39,162 nt of DNA. Origin: an uncultured Clostridia bacterium (GTDB taxonomy: Bacteria; Bacillota; Clostridia; Oscillospirales; CAG-272). A program made the translations under genes and the position numbers. The stretch is taken from assembly GCA_947627475.1 (NCBI GenBank), contig CANQWE010000012.1:1-39162 (forward strand), written 5' to 3'. This document shows positions 1 to 8,111 of this stretch, in pieces (position 1 is the stretch's first letter; every line of letters starts with the position of its first letter). A model generated the notes under the pieces. The model saw only the letters and a program-made list of their open reading frames with translations. It was not told the DNA's origin and did not search any database.

Positions 1-1
1 A

Positions 2-691
2 ACCATGCCTCCTGCTCCATATGCAGTGAAATCCATTGTAAGTACCAATTTGGCTGCCCAAATCTGCCACAAAAACGGCGTGCAGATGTATGAAGTCCTA
101 ACTGGATTTAAGTATATTGGGGAAATCGTAAAAGAGCAGCTTGAAATAGGTGGCAGTACTTTTTTGCTCGGTTTTGAAGAAAGCTACGGCTATCTCAAGG
201 GGACCTATACGAGAGACAAAGACGCCGTAGTTACTTCCCTGCTGATCTGTGAAATGGCCGCTTACTACAAATCCCAGGGGAAAACCCTGTGTGATGCACT
301 GGAAGATGTTTATAAAAAATATGGATATTATCTGGAGCGAACGCTGGATTTCTACTTTGATATGCCCGGTGGTCAGGAACGGATCACCGCCATGATGGAA
401 GATCTGCGTGAGAACCCGCCTTCCTCTCTTGCTAAAGATTCTGTGCGGACGCTGCGGGATTATCTTGCCGGCACGATTCTGGACATAGAAACAAAAAAAA
501 CACATGCAACCAATCTCCCCACCTCAGATATACTTTATTTTTCAACAGAACACTGTGACACGATCATTCGCCCATCCGGCACGGAACCCAAACTAAAAAT
601 TTATCTTTTGGCCAGAGGCGGCAGCAAGGAAGCCTGTAACAGTATTCTGGAAGCTTATGAGGCTTCTATCCGCGCTGTAATGAATATTTAA
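2..691 (+). CDS. Phosphohexomutase (phosphoglucomutase/phosphomannomutase), C-terminal part
   Basis: This is the 3' part of an alpha-D-phosphohexomutase. The reading frame is open to the left edge, so the true start lies outside the window and the ATG at 5 is internal. The family interconverts hexose 1- and 6-phosphates in the cytoplasm through a phosphoserine enzyme. The sugar-binding loop (GFEESYGY), the LTGFKYIGE segment and the phosphate-binding motif near the C terminus (RPSGTEPKLKIY) are all visible. The active-site serine and Mg loop belong to the missing N-terminal half. Whether glucose or mannose is preferred cannot be told from this part. A new promoter starts 16 nt after the stop, so the next genes form a separate unit. 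Confidence 0.93.
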   Translation, partial: TMPPAPYAVKSIVSTNLAAQICHKNGVQMYEVLTGFKYIGEIVKEQLEIGGSTFLLGFEESYGYLKGTYTRDKDAVVTSLLICEMAAYYKSQGKTLCDALEDVYKKYGYYLERTLDFYFDMPGGQERITAMMEDLRENPPSSLAKDSVRTLRDYLAGTILDIETKKTHATNLPTSDILYFSTEHCDTIIRPSGTEPKLKIYLLARGGSKEACNSILEAYEASIRAVMNI

Positions 692-706
692 TCTGTATCC
701 TTATTC

Positions 707-735
707 TTGCATTTTTCGGTGAAATATGCTATGAT
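707..735 (+). promoter_or_regulatory. Sigma-A promoter of the DivIVA-domain/fumB unit
   Basis: TTGCAT at 707-712, a 17-nt spacer and TATGAT at 730-735. An extended -10 TG lies just upstream of the -10 box. Transcription should start near 742, about 40 nt before the ATG at 782. Confidence 0.75.
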
Positions 736-781
736 TATTTTAAAAAGTAATTGTAATGATAAAGATACGGGAGAAACAGAT

Positions 782-1411
782 ATGAACGCCAATCAACCGC
801 CGGTTTTTCGAAAATCCATGCATGGTTACAACAAAGAAGATGTGAATACGTATATCTCCCATATGAGCCGCATGTTCTTCGAAAAGGAAAAGGAATATCA
901 GGCAAGTATTTCTTCCTGCAGCGCCAAAATTCAGGAAGACGGCAGAACCATTCAAAAGCTGGAAGAGGATCTTGCAGCAGCCTCTGCCGCTGCGGCAGAG
1001 GCCTTGCAGCTTCGTGAGCAGCTGCAAAGCGCCACCGCGCAGCTAAATGCACTGCAGACGGAGATCCAGCAAAAAGAAGCTGCGGTTACCTGTGATGATC
1101 CTATTTCCATGATCCGTAATATGGCCGCATCTTACGGCGCACAAAACGATGCTGTTAGCGATGAAATCAGCATCCGTGCTGGCAAAATCATGGTGGCTGC
1201 ACAAAGCGCCGCGGAGACAATTGTACAAAAGGCCCAGGAAGAAGCAGACGCCATTATCCGCGGCGCCAACGACCGCAAAGAGCGTATTTTCCACAATATT
1301 ACCGCAACTGCAGATACAGTGATGACCGATATCAGCGCCTATATGAAAACTGCTGTAGACAAATGTTTTCAGGAAATCTACGGCAAAGACGCAAATGATA
1401 AATCAGAATGA
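782..1411 (+). CDS. DivIVA-domain coiled-coil protein
   Basis: A 209-aa protein. The ATG at 782 is preceded by GGGAG (770-774); a longer reading from TTG 707 would begin inside the promoter and is unlikely. Residues about 8-25 (FRKSMHGYNKEDVNTYI) match the N-terminal DivIVA/GpsB membrane-associating region. Next comes a Glu/Gln/Ala-rich coiled coil (about residues 30-90) and a second helical stretch rich in Ala and Glu. DivIVA-family proteins sit on the inner face of the membrane at curved sites or septa and scaffold division or polarity proteins. The specific role here is unknown. The gene ends in a 4-nt ATGA overlap with the fumarase-like gene, which implies coupled translation, although the two functions are not obviously linked. 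Confidence 0.8.
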   Translation: MNANQPPVFRKSMHGYNKEDVNTYISHMSRMFFEKEKEYQASISSCSAKIQEDGRTIQKLEEDLAAASAAAAEALQLREQLQSATAQLNALQTEIQQKEAAVTCDDPISMIRNMAASYGAQNDAVSDEISIRAGKIMVAAQSAAETIVQKAQEEADAIIRGANDRKERIFHNITATADTVMTDISAYMKTAVDKCFQEIYGKDANDKSE

Positions 1412-1935
1412 TAGAAATTTATACAAATGAGATAAAAGCCGCTGCCCCCACCCTTTCCGCTGGGGAGCAAATTCTGCTCAGCGGTACGGTATACACCTCC
1501 AGAGACGCCGCGCACAAACGGATTTTTACCCTGCTGGAAAAAGGAGAACCGCTGCCTTACGCCATGGAAGGTGCAGTGGTTTACTACGCAGGACCGACCC
1601 CTGCCAAGGAAGGTATGGTTATCGGCTCCTGCGGCCCCACTACCTCCTCGCGCATGGATAAATATGCGCCGGCAATGTTGGATATGGGACTGGCTGCTAT
1701 GATCGGAAAAGGTCCAAGAAGTACAGCGGTAATAAACGCAATACAGCGCAACGGTGCCCTTTACTTATGCGCCATTGGTGGAGCAGGGGCGCTGGCATGC
1801 AAACATATAACGGAGTGCAGCGTCGTTGCTTTTGCGGATCTGGGCTGTGAATCTGTTAAGGCACTGACGTTTCGCAAATTTCCTCTTTTTGTTGGAATCG
1901 ACTCTATGGCCCGTTCAATTTTTCAGGTTTCATAA
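1408..1935 (+). CDS. Class I fumarate hydratase / tartrate dehydratase beta subunit
   Basis: A 175-aa protein of the Fe-S hydro-lyase beta-subunit (FumA C-terminal-like) family. Two-subunit class I fumarases use a [4Fe-4S] cluster held by the alpha subunit to interconvert fumarate and malate; the beta subunit completes the active site. Visible signatures are GSCGPTTSSRMDKY (about residues 72-85), the IGKG loop near 100 and a GGAGALACKHI stretch. The length fits the family (about 180 aa). No alpha subunit gene lies next to it: the upstream neighbour is the DivIVA-domain gene, overlapping by ATGA. A tartrate dehydratase role cannot be excluded. Nearby oxaloacetate-type chemistry makes a fumarate/malate role plausible. 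Confidence 0.85.
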   Translation: MIEIYTNEIKAAAPTLSAGEQILLSGTVYTSRDAAHKRIFTLLEKGEPLPYAMEGAVVYYAGPTPAKEGMVIGSCGPTTSSRMDKYAPAMLDMGLAAMIGKGPRSTAVINAIQRNGALYLCAIGGAGALACKHITECSVVAFADLGCESVKALTFRKFPLFVGIDSMARSIFQVS

Positions 1936-1969
1936 AGGGATCTTTGAAAAGGAGGGGACTGACCACTCT

Positions 1970-2854
1970 ATGAACGATTGGTTTTATCAAAATCTTGGGC
2001 GGAAAATCAGGGAGCAGCGCAAAGGCAGGGGACTGACCCAGCAGGCACTGTGCGGATCTGATTTAAACAGAAGCATGCTCAGTCAAATTGAAAACGGAAT
2101 TGCTCGGCCATCTATAGATACGCTTCTGTTTTTGTGCAAAAAACTTGGGATTCCCCTTTCCTATCTTATGTGCGAAAGCAAAAAAGAAGAAATTCAGTAC
2201 AAGCGGATGCAGACCATAGAAGAAATACGCAATTTGTACGGCAGTGGTCAGTACAGAAAATGCACTATTTTATGCCGGACTGAAATGGAAGGAGACGAGG
2301 AAATCGCCTACATTCTGTCTCAGTGTGAGGTTATGCTGGCAGGGGAATGTCTGCAGCGTTCTGCTCTGTTCAGCGCAGAGGCACACATTACGGCTGCTGA
2401 AATTGCAGCGCAGGATACCTCTTATGGACTCGCGGAGGTCCGCAATCGCTGCAAATTTTTTCGTATGCTGATGCATGCCGTACAAAATCAGCAAATGCCC
2501 CCAGTGGATACTATATTGAAATTTGCTGCATTTGCAGATTCTTCCTTTGTACTATATTTGACGCTTCTCTCCCATATGGAGCAAAACAAAAATGTCGTTT
2601 CCGTCTCCCTGGCTGCACAGCTGCCTGAAGAAGTCTATCGAAATTACCTTATGGCCCGTATTAAAATGGAACAAGAAAGATTTGCAGATGCCTATCCGCT
2701 TTTACGGTCTGTATGTCAGCATTCTCCTGGCTTTTTTACAGAGTTTTTTTCCCTACGGGATATGGAATTCTGCTGTCTAAAAACTGAAAACTATAAAGAA
2801 GCATATGAATTTGCGAAAAAGCGTCTGTCTCTCGTCAATCGGTATGAAAAATAA
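1970..2854 (+). CDS. HTH-type (XRE family) transcriptional regulator with helical, TPR-like C terminus
   Basis: A 294-aa protein. I chose the ATG at 1970 because GGAGGGG lies at 1951-1957; the same frame is open further upstream but overlaps the fumarase gene. Residues about 5-65 form an XRE/Cro-CI helix-turn-helix (KIREQRKGRGLTQQAL, then SMLSQIENGIARPSIDTLLFL). The remaining 220 residues are alpha-helical with repeat-like spacing, as in XRE regulators that sense peptides or metabolites through TPR domains. A terminator follows. The next operon starts about 65 nt downstream of that terminator with palindromic sites near its promoter, so this protein is the natural candidate for its regulator (inference). 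Confidence 0.82.
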   Translation: MNDWFYQNLGRKIREQRKGRGLTQQALCGSDLNRSMLSQIENGIARPSIDTLLFLCKKLGIPLSYLMCESKKEEIQYKRMQTIEEIRNLYGSGQYRKCTILCRTEMEGDEEIAYILSQCEVMLAGECLQRSALFSAEAHITAAEIAAQDTSYGLAEVRNRCKFFRMLMHAVQNQQMPPVDTILKFAAFADSSFVLYLTLLSHMEQNKNVVSVSLAAQLPEEVYRNYLMARIKMEQERFADAYPLLRSVCQHSPGFFTEFFSLRDMEFCCLKTENYKEAYEFAKKRLSLVNRYEK

Positions 2855-2867
2855 AGCTTTTGTACAC

Positions 2868-2907
2868 AAAAAAGCACAAATCTTGTTTGTGCTTTTTTGT
2901 TATTTTT
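2868..2907 (+). terminator. Intrinsic terminator after the XRE regulator
   Basis: Perfect 13-bp arms at 2868-2880 and 2886-2898 around a 5-nt loop, followed by a T-rich run to about 2909. Confidence 0.85.
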
Positions 2908-2919
2908 TTCGAATTCCTC

Positions 2920-2948
2920 TTGCATAAAAGGAACTTTTCATTTATAAT
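2920..2948 (+). promoter_or_regulatory. Sigma-A promoter of the Na+-pump/carboxyltransferase operon
   Basis: TTGCAT at 2920-2925, exactly 17 nt, and TATAAT at 2943-2948. The expected start is near 2955, leaving an unusually long untranslated leader of about 160 nt before the ATG at 3115. A weaker second candidate (TTGACC at 3017-3022, TATGAG at 3041-3046, 18-nt spacer) lies inside that leader. Confidence 0.8.
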
Positions 2949-2994
2949 AAATTAAAATGGGGTGAAATGGGAATTATCGCTCATATTTTACAAA

Positions 2995-3021
2995 TGACAG
3001 AAATTCTGTCAAAAATTTGAC
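2995..3021 (+). promoter_or_regulatory. Two overlapping palindromes, candidate operator
   Basis: TGACAGAAATTCTGTCA (2995-3011) is a 17-nt palindrome with 8-bp arms and one central base. It overlaps GTCAAAAATTTGAC (3008-3021), with 6-bp arms. Both lie downstream of the strong promoter and touch the -35 of the weaker one. Arms this short with almost no loop suit a dimeric protein better than an RNA hairpin. Confidence 0.5.
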
Positions 3022-3114
3022 CCTTTTAGAATAGAAATAATATGAGAATTATATTTCAAACGCCTGCTTTTACCACATCAATTTACAAATTTATAGATAT
3101 CCGGAGGACAGCGA

Positions 3115-4626
3115 ATGGATAAGAAAAACTTAGACGCGATTCGGGCCGCTTTAAAATCGGCCGGAGTCAAAACTGCTGCCGCCCTGCGAAGTCTCCTTGC
3201 AGAAACGGACGCTTTTGCCAGCGCTCCCGCTGAGAGCCTCACAGCACGCGGAAGAATTACCGCCTTATTTGATGAAGGCACTTTTATGGAAAGCGGCGCA
3301 TATGTGCGCAGACGTGCAAGCGAACTGGATGCAGATGCGCGGGACGCTTTTGAAGGTGTCATTTGCGGATGGGGTTCTGTTGCAGGACGACTGGTATATG
3401 CTTTCAGCCAGGACTACTGCAGAACAAAAGGCGCCATCAGTGAGGCACACAGCAAAAAGATTGCAGAAATCTATCGCCTGGCGATAGAAAACGGTGCGCC
3501 GATTATCGGCATTTTCGATTCAGCTGGGGCACTTATGCCGGAAGGTGTGCGTGCACTGGCCGGATATAGTACGCTGATGCAGTGTGCCGCGGCTGCTTCC
3601 GGTGTTATCCCACAAATCGCCGTAATCCCCGGGACTTGTGCCGGCAGTGCCGCAGTCGTTGCCGGCATGTTTGACTTTTTGATCATTTCCGATACAAAAG
3701 GAAGCGTCAGCTTTAACGCGCCTTTCGTGATAGGTGACAGCGCGGCCGGTAAATCAGCGTTTGTTGCCAAGAGCGGTCTTGCTGCCCTAACTGGAAACGG
3801 AGATGGAGACTGCATCGCAAAAGCTAAGCTGCTGCTCTCCTATCTTCCAATGAACAATCAGGAAGGCACCCTAACAGTGAGCGCAAGAGACGATTTGAAC
3901 CGGCTTGTAGACCTGTCCGGTTATACAAGCACCGAGAACGCAGAAGATCTGATTGGCGCCATTTCCGACAATGGATCCTTCTTGGAGCTTTATGCCGCAT
4001 ACGGCAAGGAAATCGTCACAGGGCTGATTACACTGGGTGGTACAGTTGTAGGGGTGGTTGCAAACCAAAAATGCGTGAACGATGGCATCCTCACAGCTGC
4101 TGCCGCCAGAAAGGCATCCAGAATGGTGACTTTCTGTGACAGCTTCCACATTCCTGTTGTAACATTGCTTAATTCCAAAGGGCCCGATGTTTCCATTGAA
4201 GCAGAAGCTTCTACCTATGCCAGCGAGCTGGCAAAGCTTGCGTTTGCATACTCCAGCGCGAAAACACCGCTTATTACGGTCATCGTCGGAGAGGCATATG
4301 GGGCAGTTTTCTCCCTCATGGGTGCAAAAGCTCTGGGTGCAGATATAGTACTTGCTTTGGAAAGCGCTAAGGTTGGCGTAATGCCTGCATCTACCGCCGT
4401 TGCTTTCTTGTGGAATGACCAGATTAGCGAAGAAGTTTCCAGACAAGACTTGGAAAAGCAGTGGGATGAAACCGTAGGTTCTCCTGTAGCTGCTGCGTCA
4501 GCAGGAGAAATCGATGATATTATCGATGCGGCAGAATTGCGTCAGCGCATTGGCGGTGCTGTAATGATGCTTTCTGCCAAAAGTAAAAAGGCGCCTGCCA
4601 GACGCCATTTGAACATGCCCCTTTGA
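3115..4626 (+). CDS. Acyl-CoA carboxyltransferase (12S/MmdA-type subunit)
   Basis: A 503-aa carboxyltransferase of the acyl-CoA carboxylase beta family. These enzymes move the carboxyl group between carboxybiotin and an acyl-CoA, as in the methylmalonyl-CoA decarboxylase alpha subunit, the transcarboxylase 12S subunit and propionyl-CoA carboxylase beta. The two oxyanion-hole regions are seen at about residues 135-150 (DSAGALMPEGVRALAGY) and 173-187 (GTCAGSAAVVAGMFD), with a second crotonase-like half after about 280. The length suits the family. The ATG follows GGAGG at 3103-3107. It is the first gene of an operon with oadG, a biotin carrier, oadB and a 5S-type subunit. Substrate (methylmalonyl-CoA or another acyl-CoA) is inferred from context only. 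Confidence 0.88.
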   Translation: MDKKNLDAIRAALKSAGVKTAAALRSLLAETDAFASAPAESLTARGRITALFDEGTFMESGAYVRRRASELDADARDAFEGVICGWGSVAGRLVYAFSQDYCRTKGAISEAHSKKIAEIYRLAIENGAPIIGIFDSAGALMPEGVRALAGYSTLMQCAAAASGVIPQIAVIPGTCAGSAAVVAGMFDFLIISDTKGSVSFNAPFVIGDSAAGKSAFVAKSGLAALTGNGDGDCIAKAKLLLSYLPMNNQEGTLTVSARDDLNRLVDLSGYTSTENAEDLIGAISDNGSFLELYAAYGKEIVTGLITLGGTVVGVVANQKCVNDGILTAAAARKASRMVTFCDSFHIPVVTLLNSKGPDVSIEAEASTYASELAKLAFAYSSAKTPLITVIVGEAYGAVFSLMGAKALGADIVLALESAKVGVMPASTAVAFLWNDQISEEVSRQDLEKQWDETVGSPVAAASAGEIDDIIDAAELRQRIGGAVMMLSAKSKKAPARRHLNMPL

Positions 4627-4638
4627 ACGGAGGCGTAA

Positions 4639-5061
4639 ATGATGAATATTGCAAATTACAGATCCCTTTTGGATGCCGCAACATCTATGCCTATGGGTGA
4701 ACGGCTCCTGTACGGCTTGCAGGTCTTTATCATTGGAATGTGTACTGTGTTTGTTGTGCTGGCCATTCTTTGGGGTGTCATGGCATTGTTTAAATTGTTT
4801 TTTTACAGTATTCCCAATAAATCGAAGGATCCGCAAAAAAACAACGTCAATGTAAAAAAGGTAGAAAATGTACCGCCATTGGAGGAAATTCCTCTGGCAG
4901 CACCAATTTCAAATGACACCCAACTAATCGCCGTGATCACCGCGGCCATTGCTGCATATAACGAATCCTGCGGCAATGCACTTCCCTTCCGCGTGGTTTC
5001 CTACAGACGTACGGCAGGAGCCGGCGGATGGAACGGCACGTCTGACGACACAACCATATAA
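4639..5061 (+). CDS. OadG-family (gamma) subunit of the Na+-translocating decarboxylase
   Basis: A 140-aa protein with one transmembrane helix at about residues 26-50 (LQVFIIGMCTVFVVLAILWG) and a charged cytoplasmic tail, the usual layout of OadG/MmdD. This subunit anchors and assembles the complex of carboxyltransferase, biotin carrier and the membrane pump OadB. Two adjacent ATGs (4639, 4642) follow GGAGG at 4629-4633; the second has the better spacing. The tail carries a short region (PLAAPISNDTQLIAVITAAI) like the helical end of the clostridial family. It lies 12 nt after the carboxyltransferase gene. Confidence 0.85.
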   Translation: MMNIANYRSLLDAATSMPMGERLLYGLQVFIIGMCTVFVVLAILWGVMALFKLFFYSIPNKSKDPQKNNVNVKKVENVPPLEEIPLAAPISNDTQLIAVITAAIAAYNESCGNALPFRVVSYRRTAGAGGWNGTSDDTTI

Positions 5062-5079
5062 TATTTGGAGGAAATAAAT

Positions 5080-5469
5080 ATGAAAAAATATACCATTACC
5101 GTAAACGGTACCGCATACGAAGTTTTGGTTGAAGAAGGCGCTGCCGGCAGTGCTGCCCCCGCTCCTGCGGCTCCTGTAAGTGCCCCCGCCCCCGCGGCAA
5201 CTGCTCCTGCGGCTGCGCCGGCAGCGGCGCCTGCTGCCCCCGCCGGAGCACAAGGTGGGATACAGGTAAAAGCCCCCATGCCGGGTACCATTTTTTAAAT
5301 GAATGTAAATGTAGGGGATAAAATTGAACCCAATGGCCTTGTCTGCATTTTGGAAGCCATGAAGATGGAAAACGAAATCTTCAGCGAAAATGGTGGTACC
5401 GTTGCCAGCATTAACGCACCTGCCGGCGCTTCCGTACAGACTGGAGATATCATCATTACTCTTAACTAA
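5080..5469 (+). pseudogene. Biotin carboxyl carrier protein, interrupted by an in-frame TAA
   Basis: The gene would encode 129 residues: an N-terminal beta strand (KKYTITVNGTAYEVLVEE), an Ala/Pro linker (about residues 25-60), then a biotinyl domain. The ATG at 5080 follows GGAGG. The frame stops at TAA 5296-5298, after PMPGTIF. The rest of the domain continues in the same frame from an ATG at 5299, with the biotinylation motif EAMKME (biotinyl lysine codon 5362-5364), ending at 5469. A single T-to-A change in the TAA would give lysine and a normal carrier. Options are a point nonsense mutation, a sequencing error, readthrough, or two peptides made by termination and immediate reinitiation (TAA-ATG). 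All other subunits of the operon are intact. Confidence 0.85.
5299..5469 (+). CDS. C-terminal biotinyl half-domain as a possible separate 56-aa ORF
   Basis: This ORF begins at the ATG directly after the TAA that ends the N-terminal part. It encodes most of the biotinyl beta barrel, including EAMKMENEIF with the lysine that BirA would modify. No Shine-Dalgarno sequence of its own is seen close upstream, so expression would need reinitiation by ribosomes that stop at 5298. Without the first strands the half-domain may not fold alone. I list it because it is the only route, apart from readthrough, by which this operon could make a biotin-bearing peptide as the sequence stands. Confidence 0.4.
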   Translation: MNVNVGDKIEPNGLVCILEAMKMENEIFSENGGTVASINAPAGASVQTGDIIITLN

Positions 5470-5501
5470 ATGGAAAATGCTTTTGAAAGGATACATGTAT
5501 T

Positions 5502-6677
5502 ATGCTTGAAGCCATCCAAAATTTTATAAGCAGTACAGGTATTGCAAAGCTTTTTCAGGATGGAAACTGGAAATGTCTGATCATGTTTGTGATCGCCGGC
5601 GTTTTAATTTATTTGGCGATTGCTAAGCAGTTTGAGCCTCTTCTCCTGCTTCCTATTTCCATCGGTATGGTTCTCACCAATCTTCCCGGCGTGACCTTGT
5701 TTCATTTGGATTTCTTTATTGCAGAAGAAATCAACTTCGGACAAATTCTCCACGACGGCGGTTTGCTGGACCTGCTCTACCTTGGCGTAAAGCTTGGAAT
5801 ATACCCTTCGCTTATATTTATCGGTATCGGTGCTATGACCGATTTTACCCCCCTTATTTCCAACCCGAAAAGTTTTCTGATCGGTGCAGGCGCGCAGCTT
5901 GGCGTATTTGTTGCCTTTTTCCTGGCCCTAGGATCCGGATTCTTTACCCCACAGGAAGCCGCCGCAATTGGTATCATCGGCGGTGCAGACGGCCCTACTG
6001 CAATTTTAGTAACAAAAATTCTCGCGCCAGCCCTTCTTGGCGCTATCGCCATTGCGGCGTATAGTTACATGGCCCTCATTCCTATGATTCAGCCTCCCTT
6101 CATGAAGCTGTTGACCACAGATAAAGAGCGCAGAATTCGTATGAGCGCACTGCGTCCCGTATCACAGCTGGAAAAGATTTTGTTTCCCATTGTGGTAACG
6201 GCCGTTGTTGGCTTTGTGGTTCCGGATGCTGTTCCGCTGGTGGGATGCCTCATGTTCGGAAACCTCCTGAATGTCTGCGGCGTTACAGACCGGCTGTCCA
6301 AAACCGCACAGAATGAATTGATTAATATTGTTACCATCTTCCTGGGGCTCACAGTAGGTGCTACAGCCAGCGCTGACAACTTCCTGAAGATCCAGACGCT
6401 GCTGATTATCGTTTGCGGCTTGGTTGCCTTCATGATCTCTACTGTCGGTGGTCTTATCACCGCAAAAATCATGAATGTGCTTTCCGGCGGAAAAATCAAT
6501 CCGCTGATTGGTTCTGCCGGCGTATCAGCCGTTCCAATGGCAGCTCGTGTATCCCAAAAAGTCGGGCAGGAATACGATCCGTCCAACTTCCTGCTTATGC
6601 ACGCCATGGGACCGAATGTTGCCGGTGTTATCGGGTCTGCTGTGGCAGCAGGTGTGTTTCTGTCTTGGAACTGGTGA
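5502..6677 (+). CDS. oadB: Na+-translocating decarboxylase beta subunit (OadB family)
   Basis: A 391-aa polytopic membrane protein with about nine hydrophobic helices. In this family the beta subunit decarboxylates carboxybiotin and uses the free energy to export Na+. The signature [13 protein letters not shown] starts near residue 160, with the conserved Asp in the motif; further polar intramembrane segments ([12 protein letters not shown] and [12 protein letters not shown]) match the family. Length is typical for the OadB/MmdB/GcdB group. It lies 32 nt after the biotin carrier. The product is the membrane core onto which the two carboxyltransferases and the carrier would dock. Confidence 0.93.
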   Translation: MLEAIQNFISSTGIAKLFQDGNWKCLIMFVIAGVLIYLAIAKQFEPLLLLPISIGMVLTNLPGVTLFHLDFFIAEEINFGQILHDGGLLDLLYLGVKLGIYPSLIFIGIGAMTDFTPLISNPKSFLIGAGAQLGVFVAFFLALGSGFFTPQEAAAIGIIGGADGPTAILVTKILAPALLGAIAIAAYSYMALIPMIQPPFMKLLTTDKERRIRMSALRPVSQLEKILFPIVVTAVVGFVVPDAVPLVGCLMFGNLLNVCGVTDRLSKTAQNELINIVTIFLGLTVGATASADNFLKIQTLLIIVCGLVAFMISTVGGLITAKIMNVLSGGKINPLIGSAGVSAVPMAARVSQKVGQEYDPSNFLLMHAMGPNVAGVIGSAVAAGVFLSWNW

Positions 6678-6713
6678 CATATATTTATTTTATAAAGAAA
6701 GGCTTAGCACAAT

Positions 6714-8111
6714 ATGGCTAAAGTAAAAATTACTGAAACGGTGCTGCGTGACTCGCATCAGTCTCTTTTTGCAACACGCATGTCCACCGATGAAATGCTC
6801 CCAATTCTGGGTGAGCTGGATAAAGTCGGCTACCATTCCCTGGAAGCTTGGGGCGGGGCCACTTTTGATTCCTGCCTTCGGTTTTTAAATGAGGATCCCT
6901 GGGAACGGCTTCGTAAAATCAGAAATGGTGTAAAAAATACCAAACTGCAAATGTTGTTTCGTGGGCAGAACATTCTTGGATATCGGCATTACTCCGACGA
7001 CGTGGTGGAATACTTCGTACAGAAATCCATTGCAAACGGAATTGATATCCTACGTATTTTTGACGCACTCAATGATGCCCGTAATCTAAAAACTGCCATT
7101 GATGCTACAAAAAAAGAAGGCGGACATGTGCAGGCGGCGATCAGCTACACTACCAGTCCCTATCACACCAACGAGTCCTTTGCACAGTATGCCAAGCAGC
7201 TGGAAGAAATGGGTGCGGACTCGATTTGTATCAAAGACATGGCTGGTTTGCTTAAGCCTTACAGCGCATTTGAATTGGTGAAAACACTGAAAGAAACCGT
7301 TTCTATTCCAATTCAGCTTCATACCCATTATACCTCCGGTCTTGCTTCCATGACTGTTTTAAAGGCCATAGAAGCAGGAGTAGACGTAGTAGACACTGCT
7401 ATCTCCCCGCTGGCTATGGGCACTTCACAGCCACCTACAGAGCCTCTGGTAGCTACACTGGCAGGTACAGAATACGACACTGGCATCGATCTAAAGCAGT
7501 TGGATATCATTTGCAAATACTTTACGCCCATCCGGGAAAAATATCTGGAATCCGGTTTACTGGATCCTAAGGTTTTAAAGGTAGATGTAAACGCACTGCT
7601 CTATCAGGTTCCCGGCGGAATGCTGTCCAACCTTGTGTCCCAGCTGAAACAGGCCGGTCAGTCTGAAAAGCTGGATGAAGTATTGGCAGAAGTACCCCGG
7701 GTACGTGAAGACGCCGGCTATCCTCCGTTGGTTACCCCTTCTTCCCAAATCGTGGGAACACAGGCTGTGTTGAATGTAATCGGGGGGGAGCGGTATAAAA
7801 TGGTTTCCAAAGAATTTAAAGGGTTGATTCGTGGGGAGTACGGTAAGTGCCCTGCCCCCATTTCCGATGAATTTCGCCATAAAATTATTGGCGATGAGGA
7901 ACCCATCACCTGCCGACCTGCTGACAAGCTGGAACCGGAATTGGATACGCTCCGTAAAAAATGTGCCCAGTATATGGAGCAGGATGAGGACGTTTTGTCC
8001 TATGCCTTGTTCGAGCAGGTTGCAACAAAGTTTTTCGAATATAGAAAAGCAAAAAAATACGGAATTGATATGGAGCATGCCGATAAGGAAGCGCAGGTTC
8101 ATCCCGTTTAA
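6714..8111 (+). CDS. Oxaloacetate decarboxylase alpha / transcarboxylase 5S-type carboxyltransferase
   Basis: A 465-aa HMGL-like TIM-barrel carboxyltransferase. The metal-binding and catalytic elements are present: RDSHQS at residues 12-17, the carbamylated-lysine motif CIKDMAG (K174) and HTH at 203-205. The C-terminal conserved carboxylase domain follows, but there is no biotinyl domain at the end. It must therefore use the separate carrier encoded upstream, as in the transcarboxylase 5S subunit. The reaction is carboxyl transfer between oxaloacetate/pyruvate and carboxybiotin in the cytoplasm. With the 12S-type subunit in the same operon, pyruvate and an acyl-CoA could share one carrier and one Na+ pump. 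A 19-nt tandem duplication spans its stop codon. Confidence 0.9.
   Translation: MAKVKITETVLRDSHQSLFATRMSTDEMLPILGELDKVGYHSLEAWGGATFDSCLRFLNEDPWERLRKIRNGVKNTKLQMLFRGQNILGYRHYSDDVVEYFVQKSIANGIDILRIFDALNDARNLKTAIDATKKEGGHVQAAISYTTSPYHTNESFAQYAKQLEEMGADSICIKDMAGLLKPYSAFELVKTLKETVSIPIQLHTHYTSGLASMTVLKAIEAGVDVVDTAISPLAMGTSQPPTEPLVATLAGTEYDTGIDLKQLDIICKYFTPIREKYLESGLLDPKVLKVDVNALLYQVPGGMLSNLVSQLKQAGQSEKLDEVLAEVPRVREDAGYPPLVTPSSQIVGTQAVLNVIGGERYKMVSKEFKGLIRGEYGKCPAPISDEFRHKIIGDEEPITCRPADKLEPELDTLRKKCAQYMEQDEDVLSYALFEQVATKFFEYRKAKKYGIDMEHADKEAQVHPV

Noticed and set aside
3871-4446. Minus-strand 191-aa cysteine-rich ORF.
   Set aside because: It lies fully inside the acyl-CoA carboxyltransferase gene in antisense; codon use follows the real gene on the other strand.
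4924-5496. Minus-strand 190-aa ORF rich in Arg, Ser and Gly.
   Set aside because: It is the antisense image of the Ala/Pro-rich linker of the biotin carrier.
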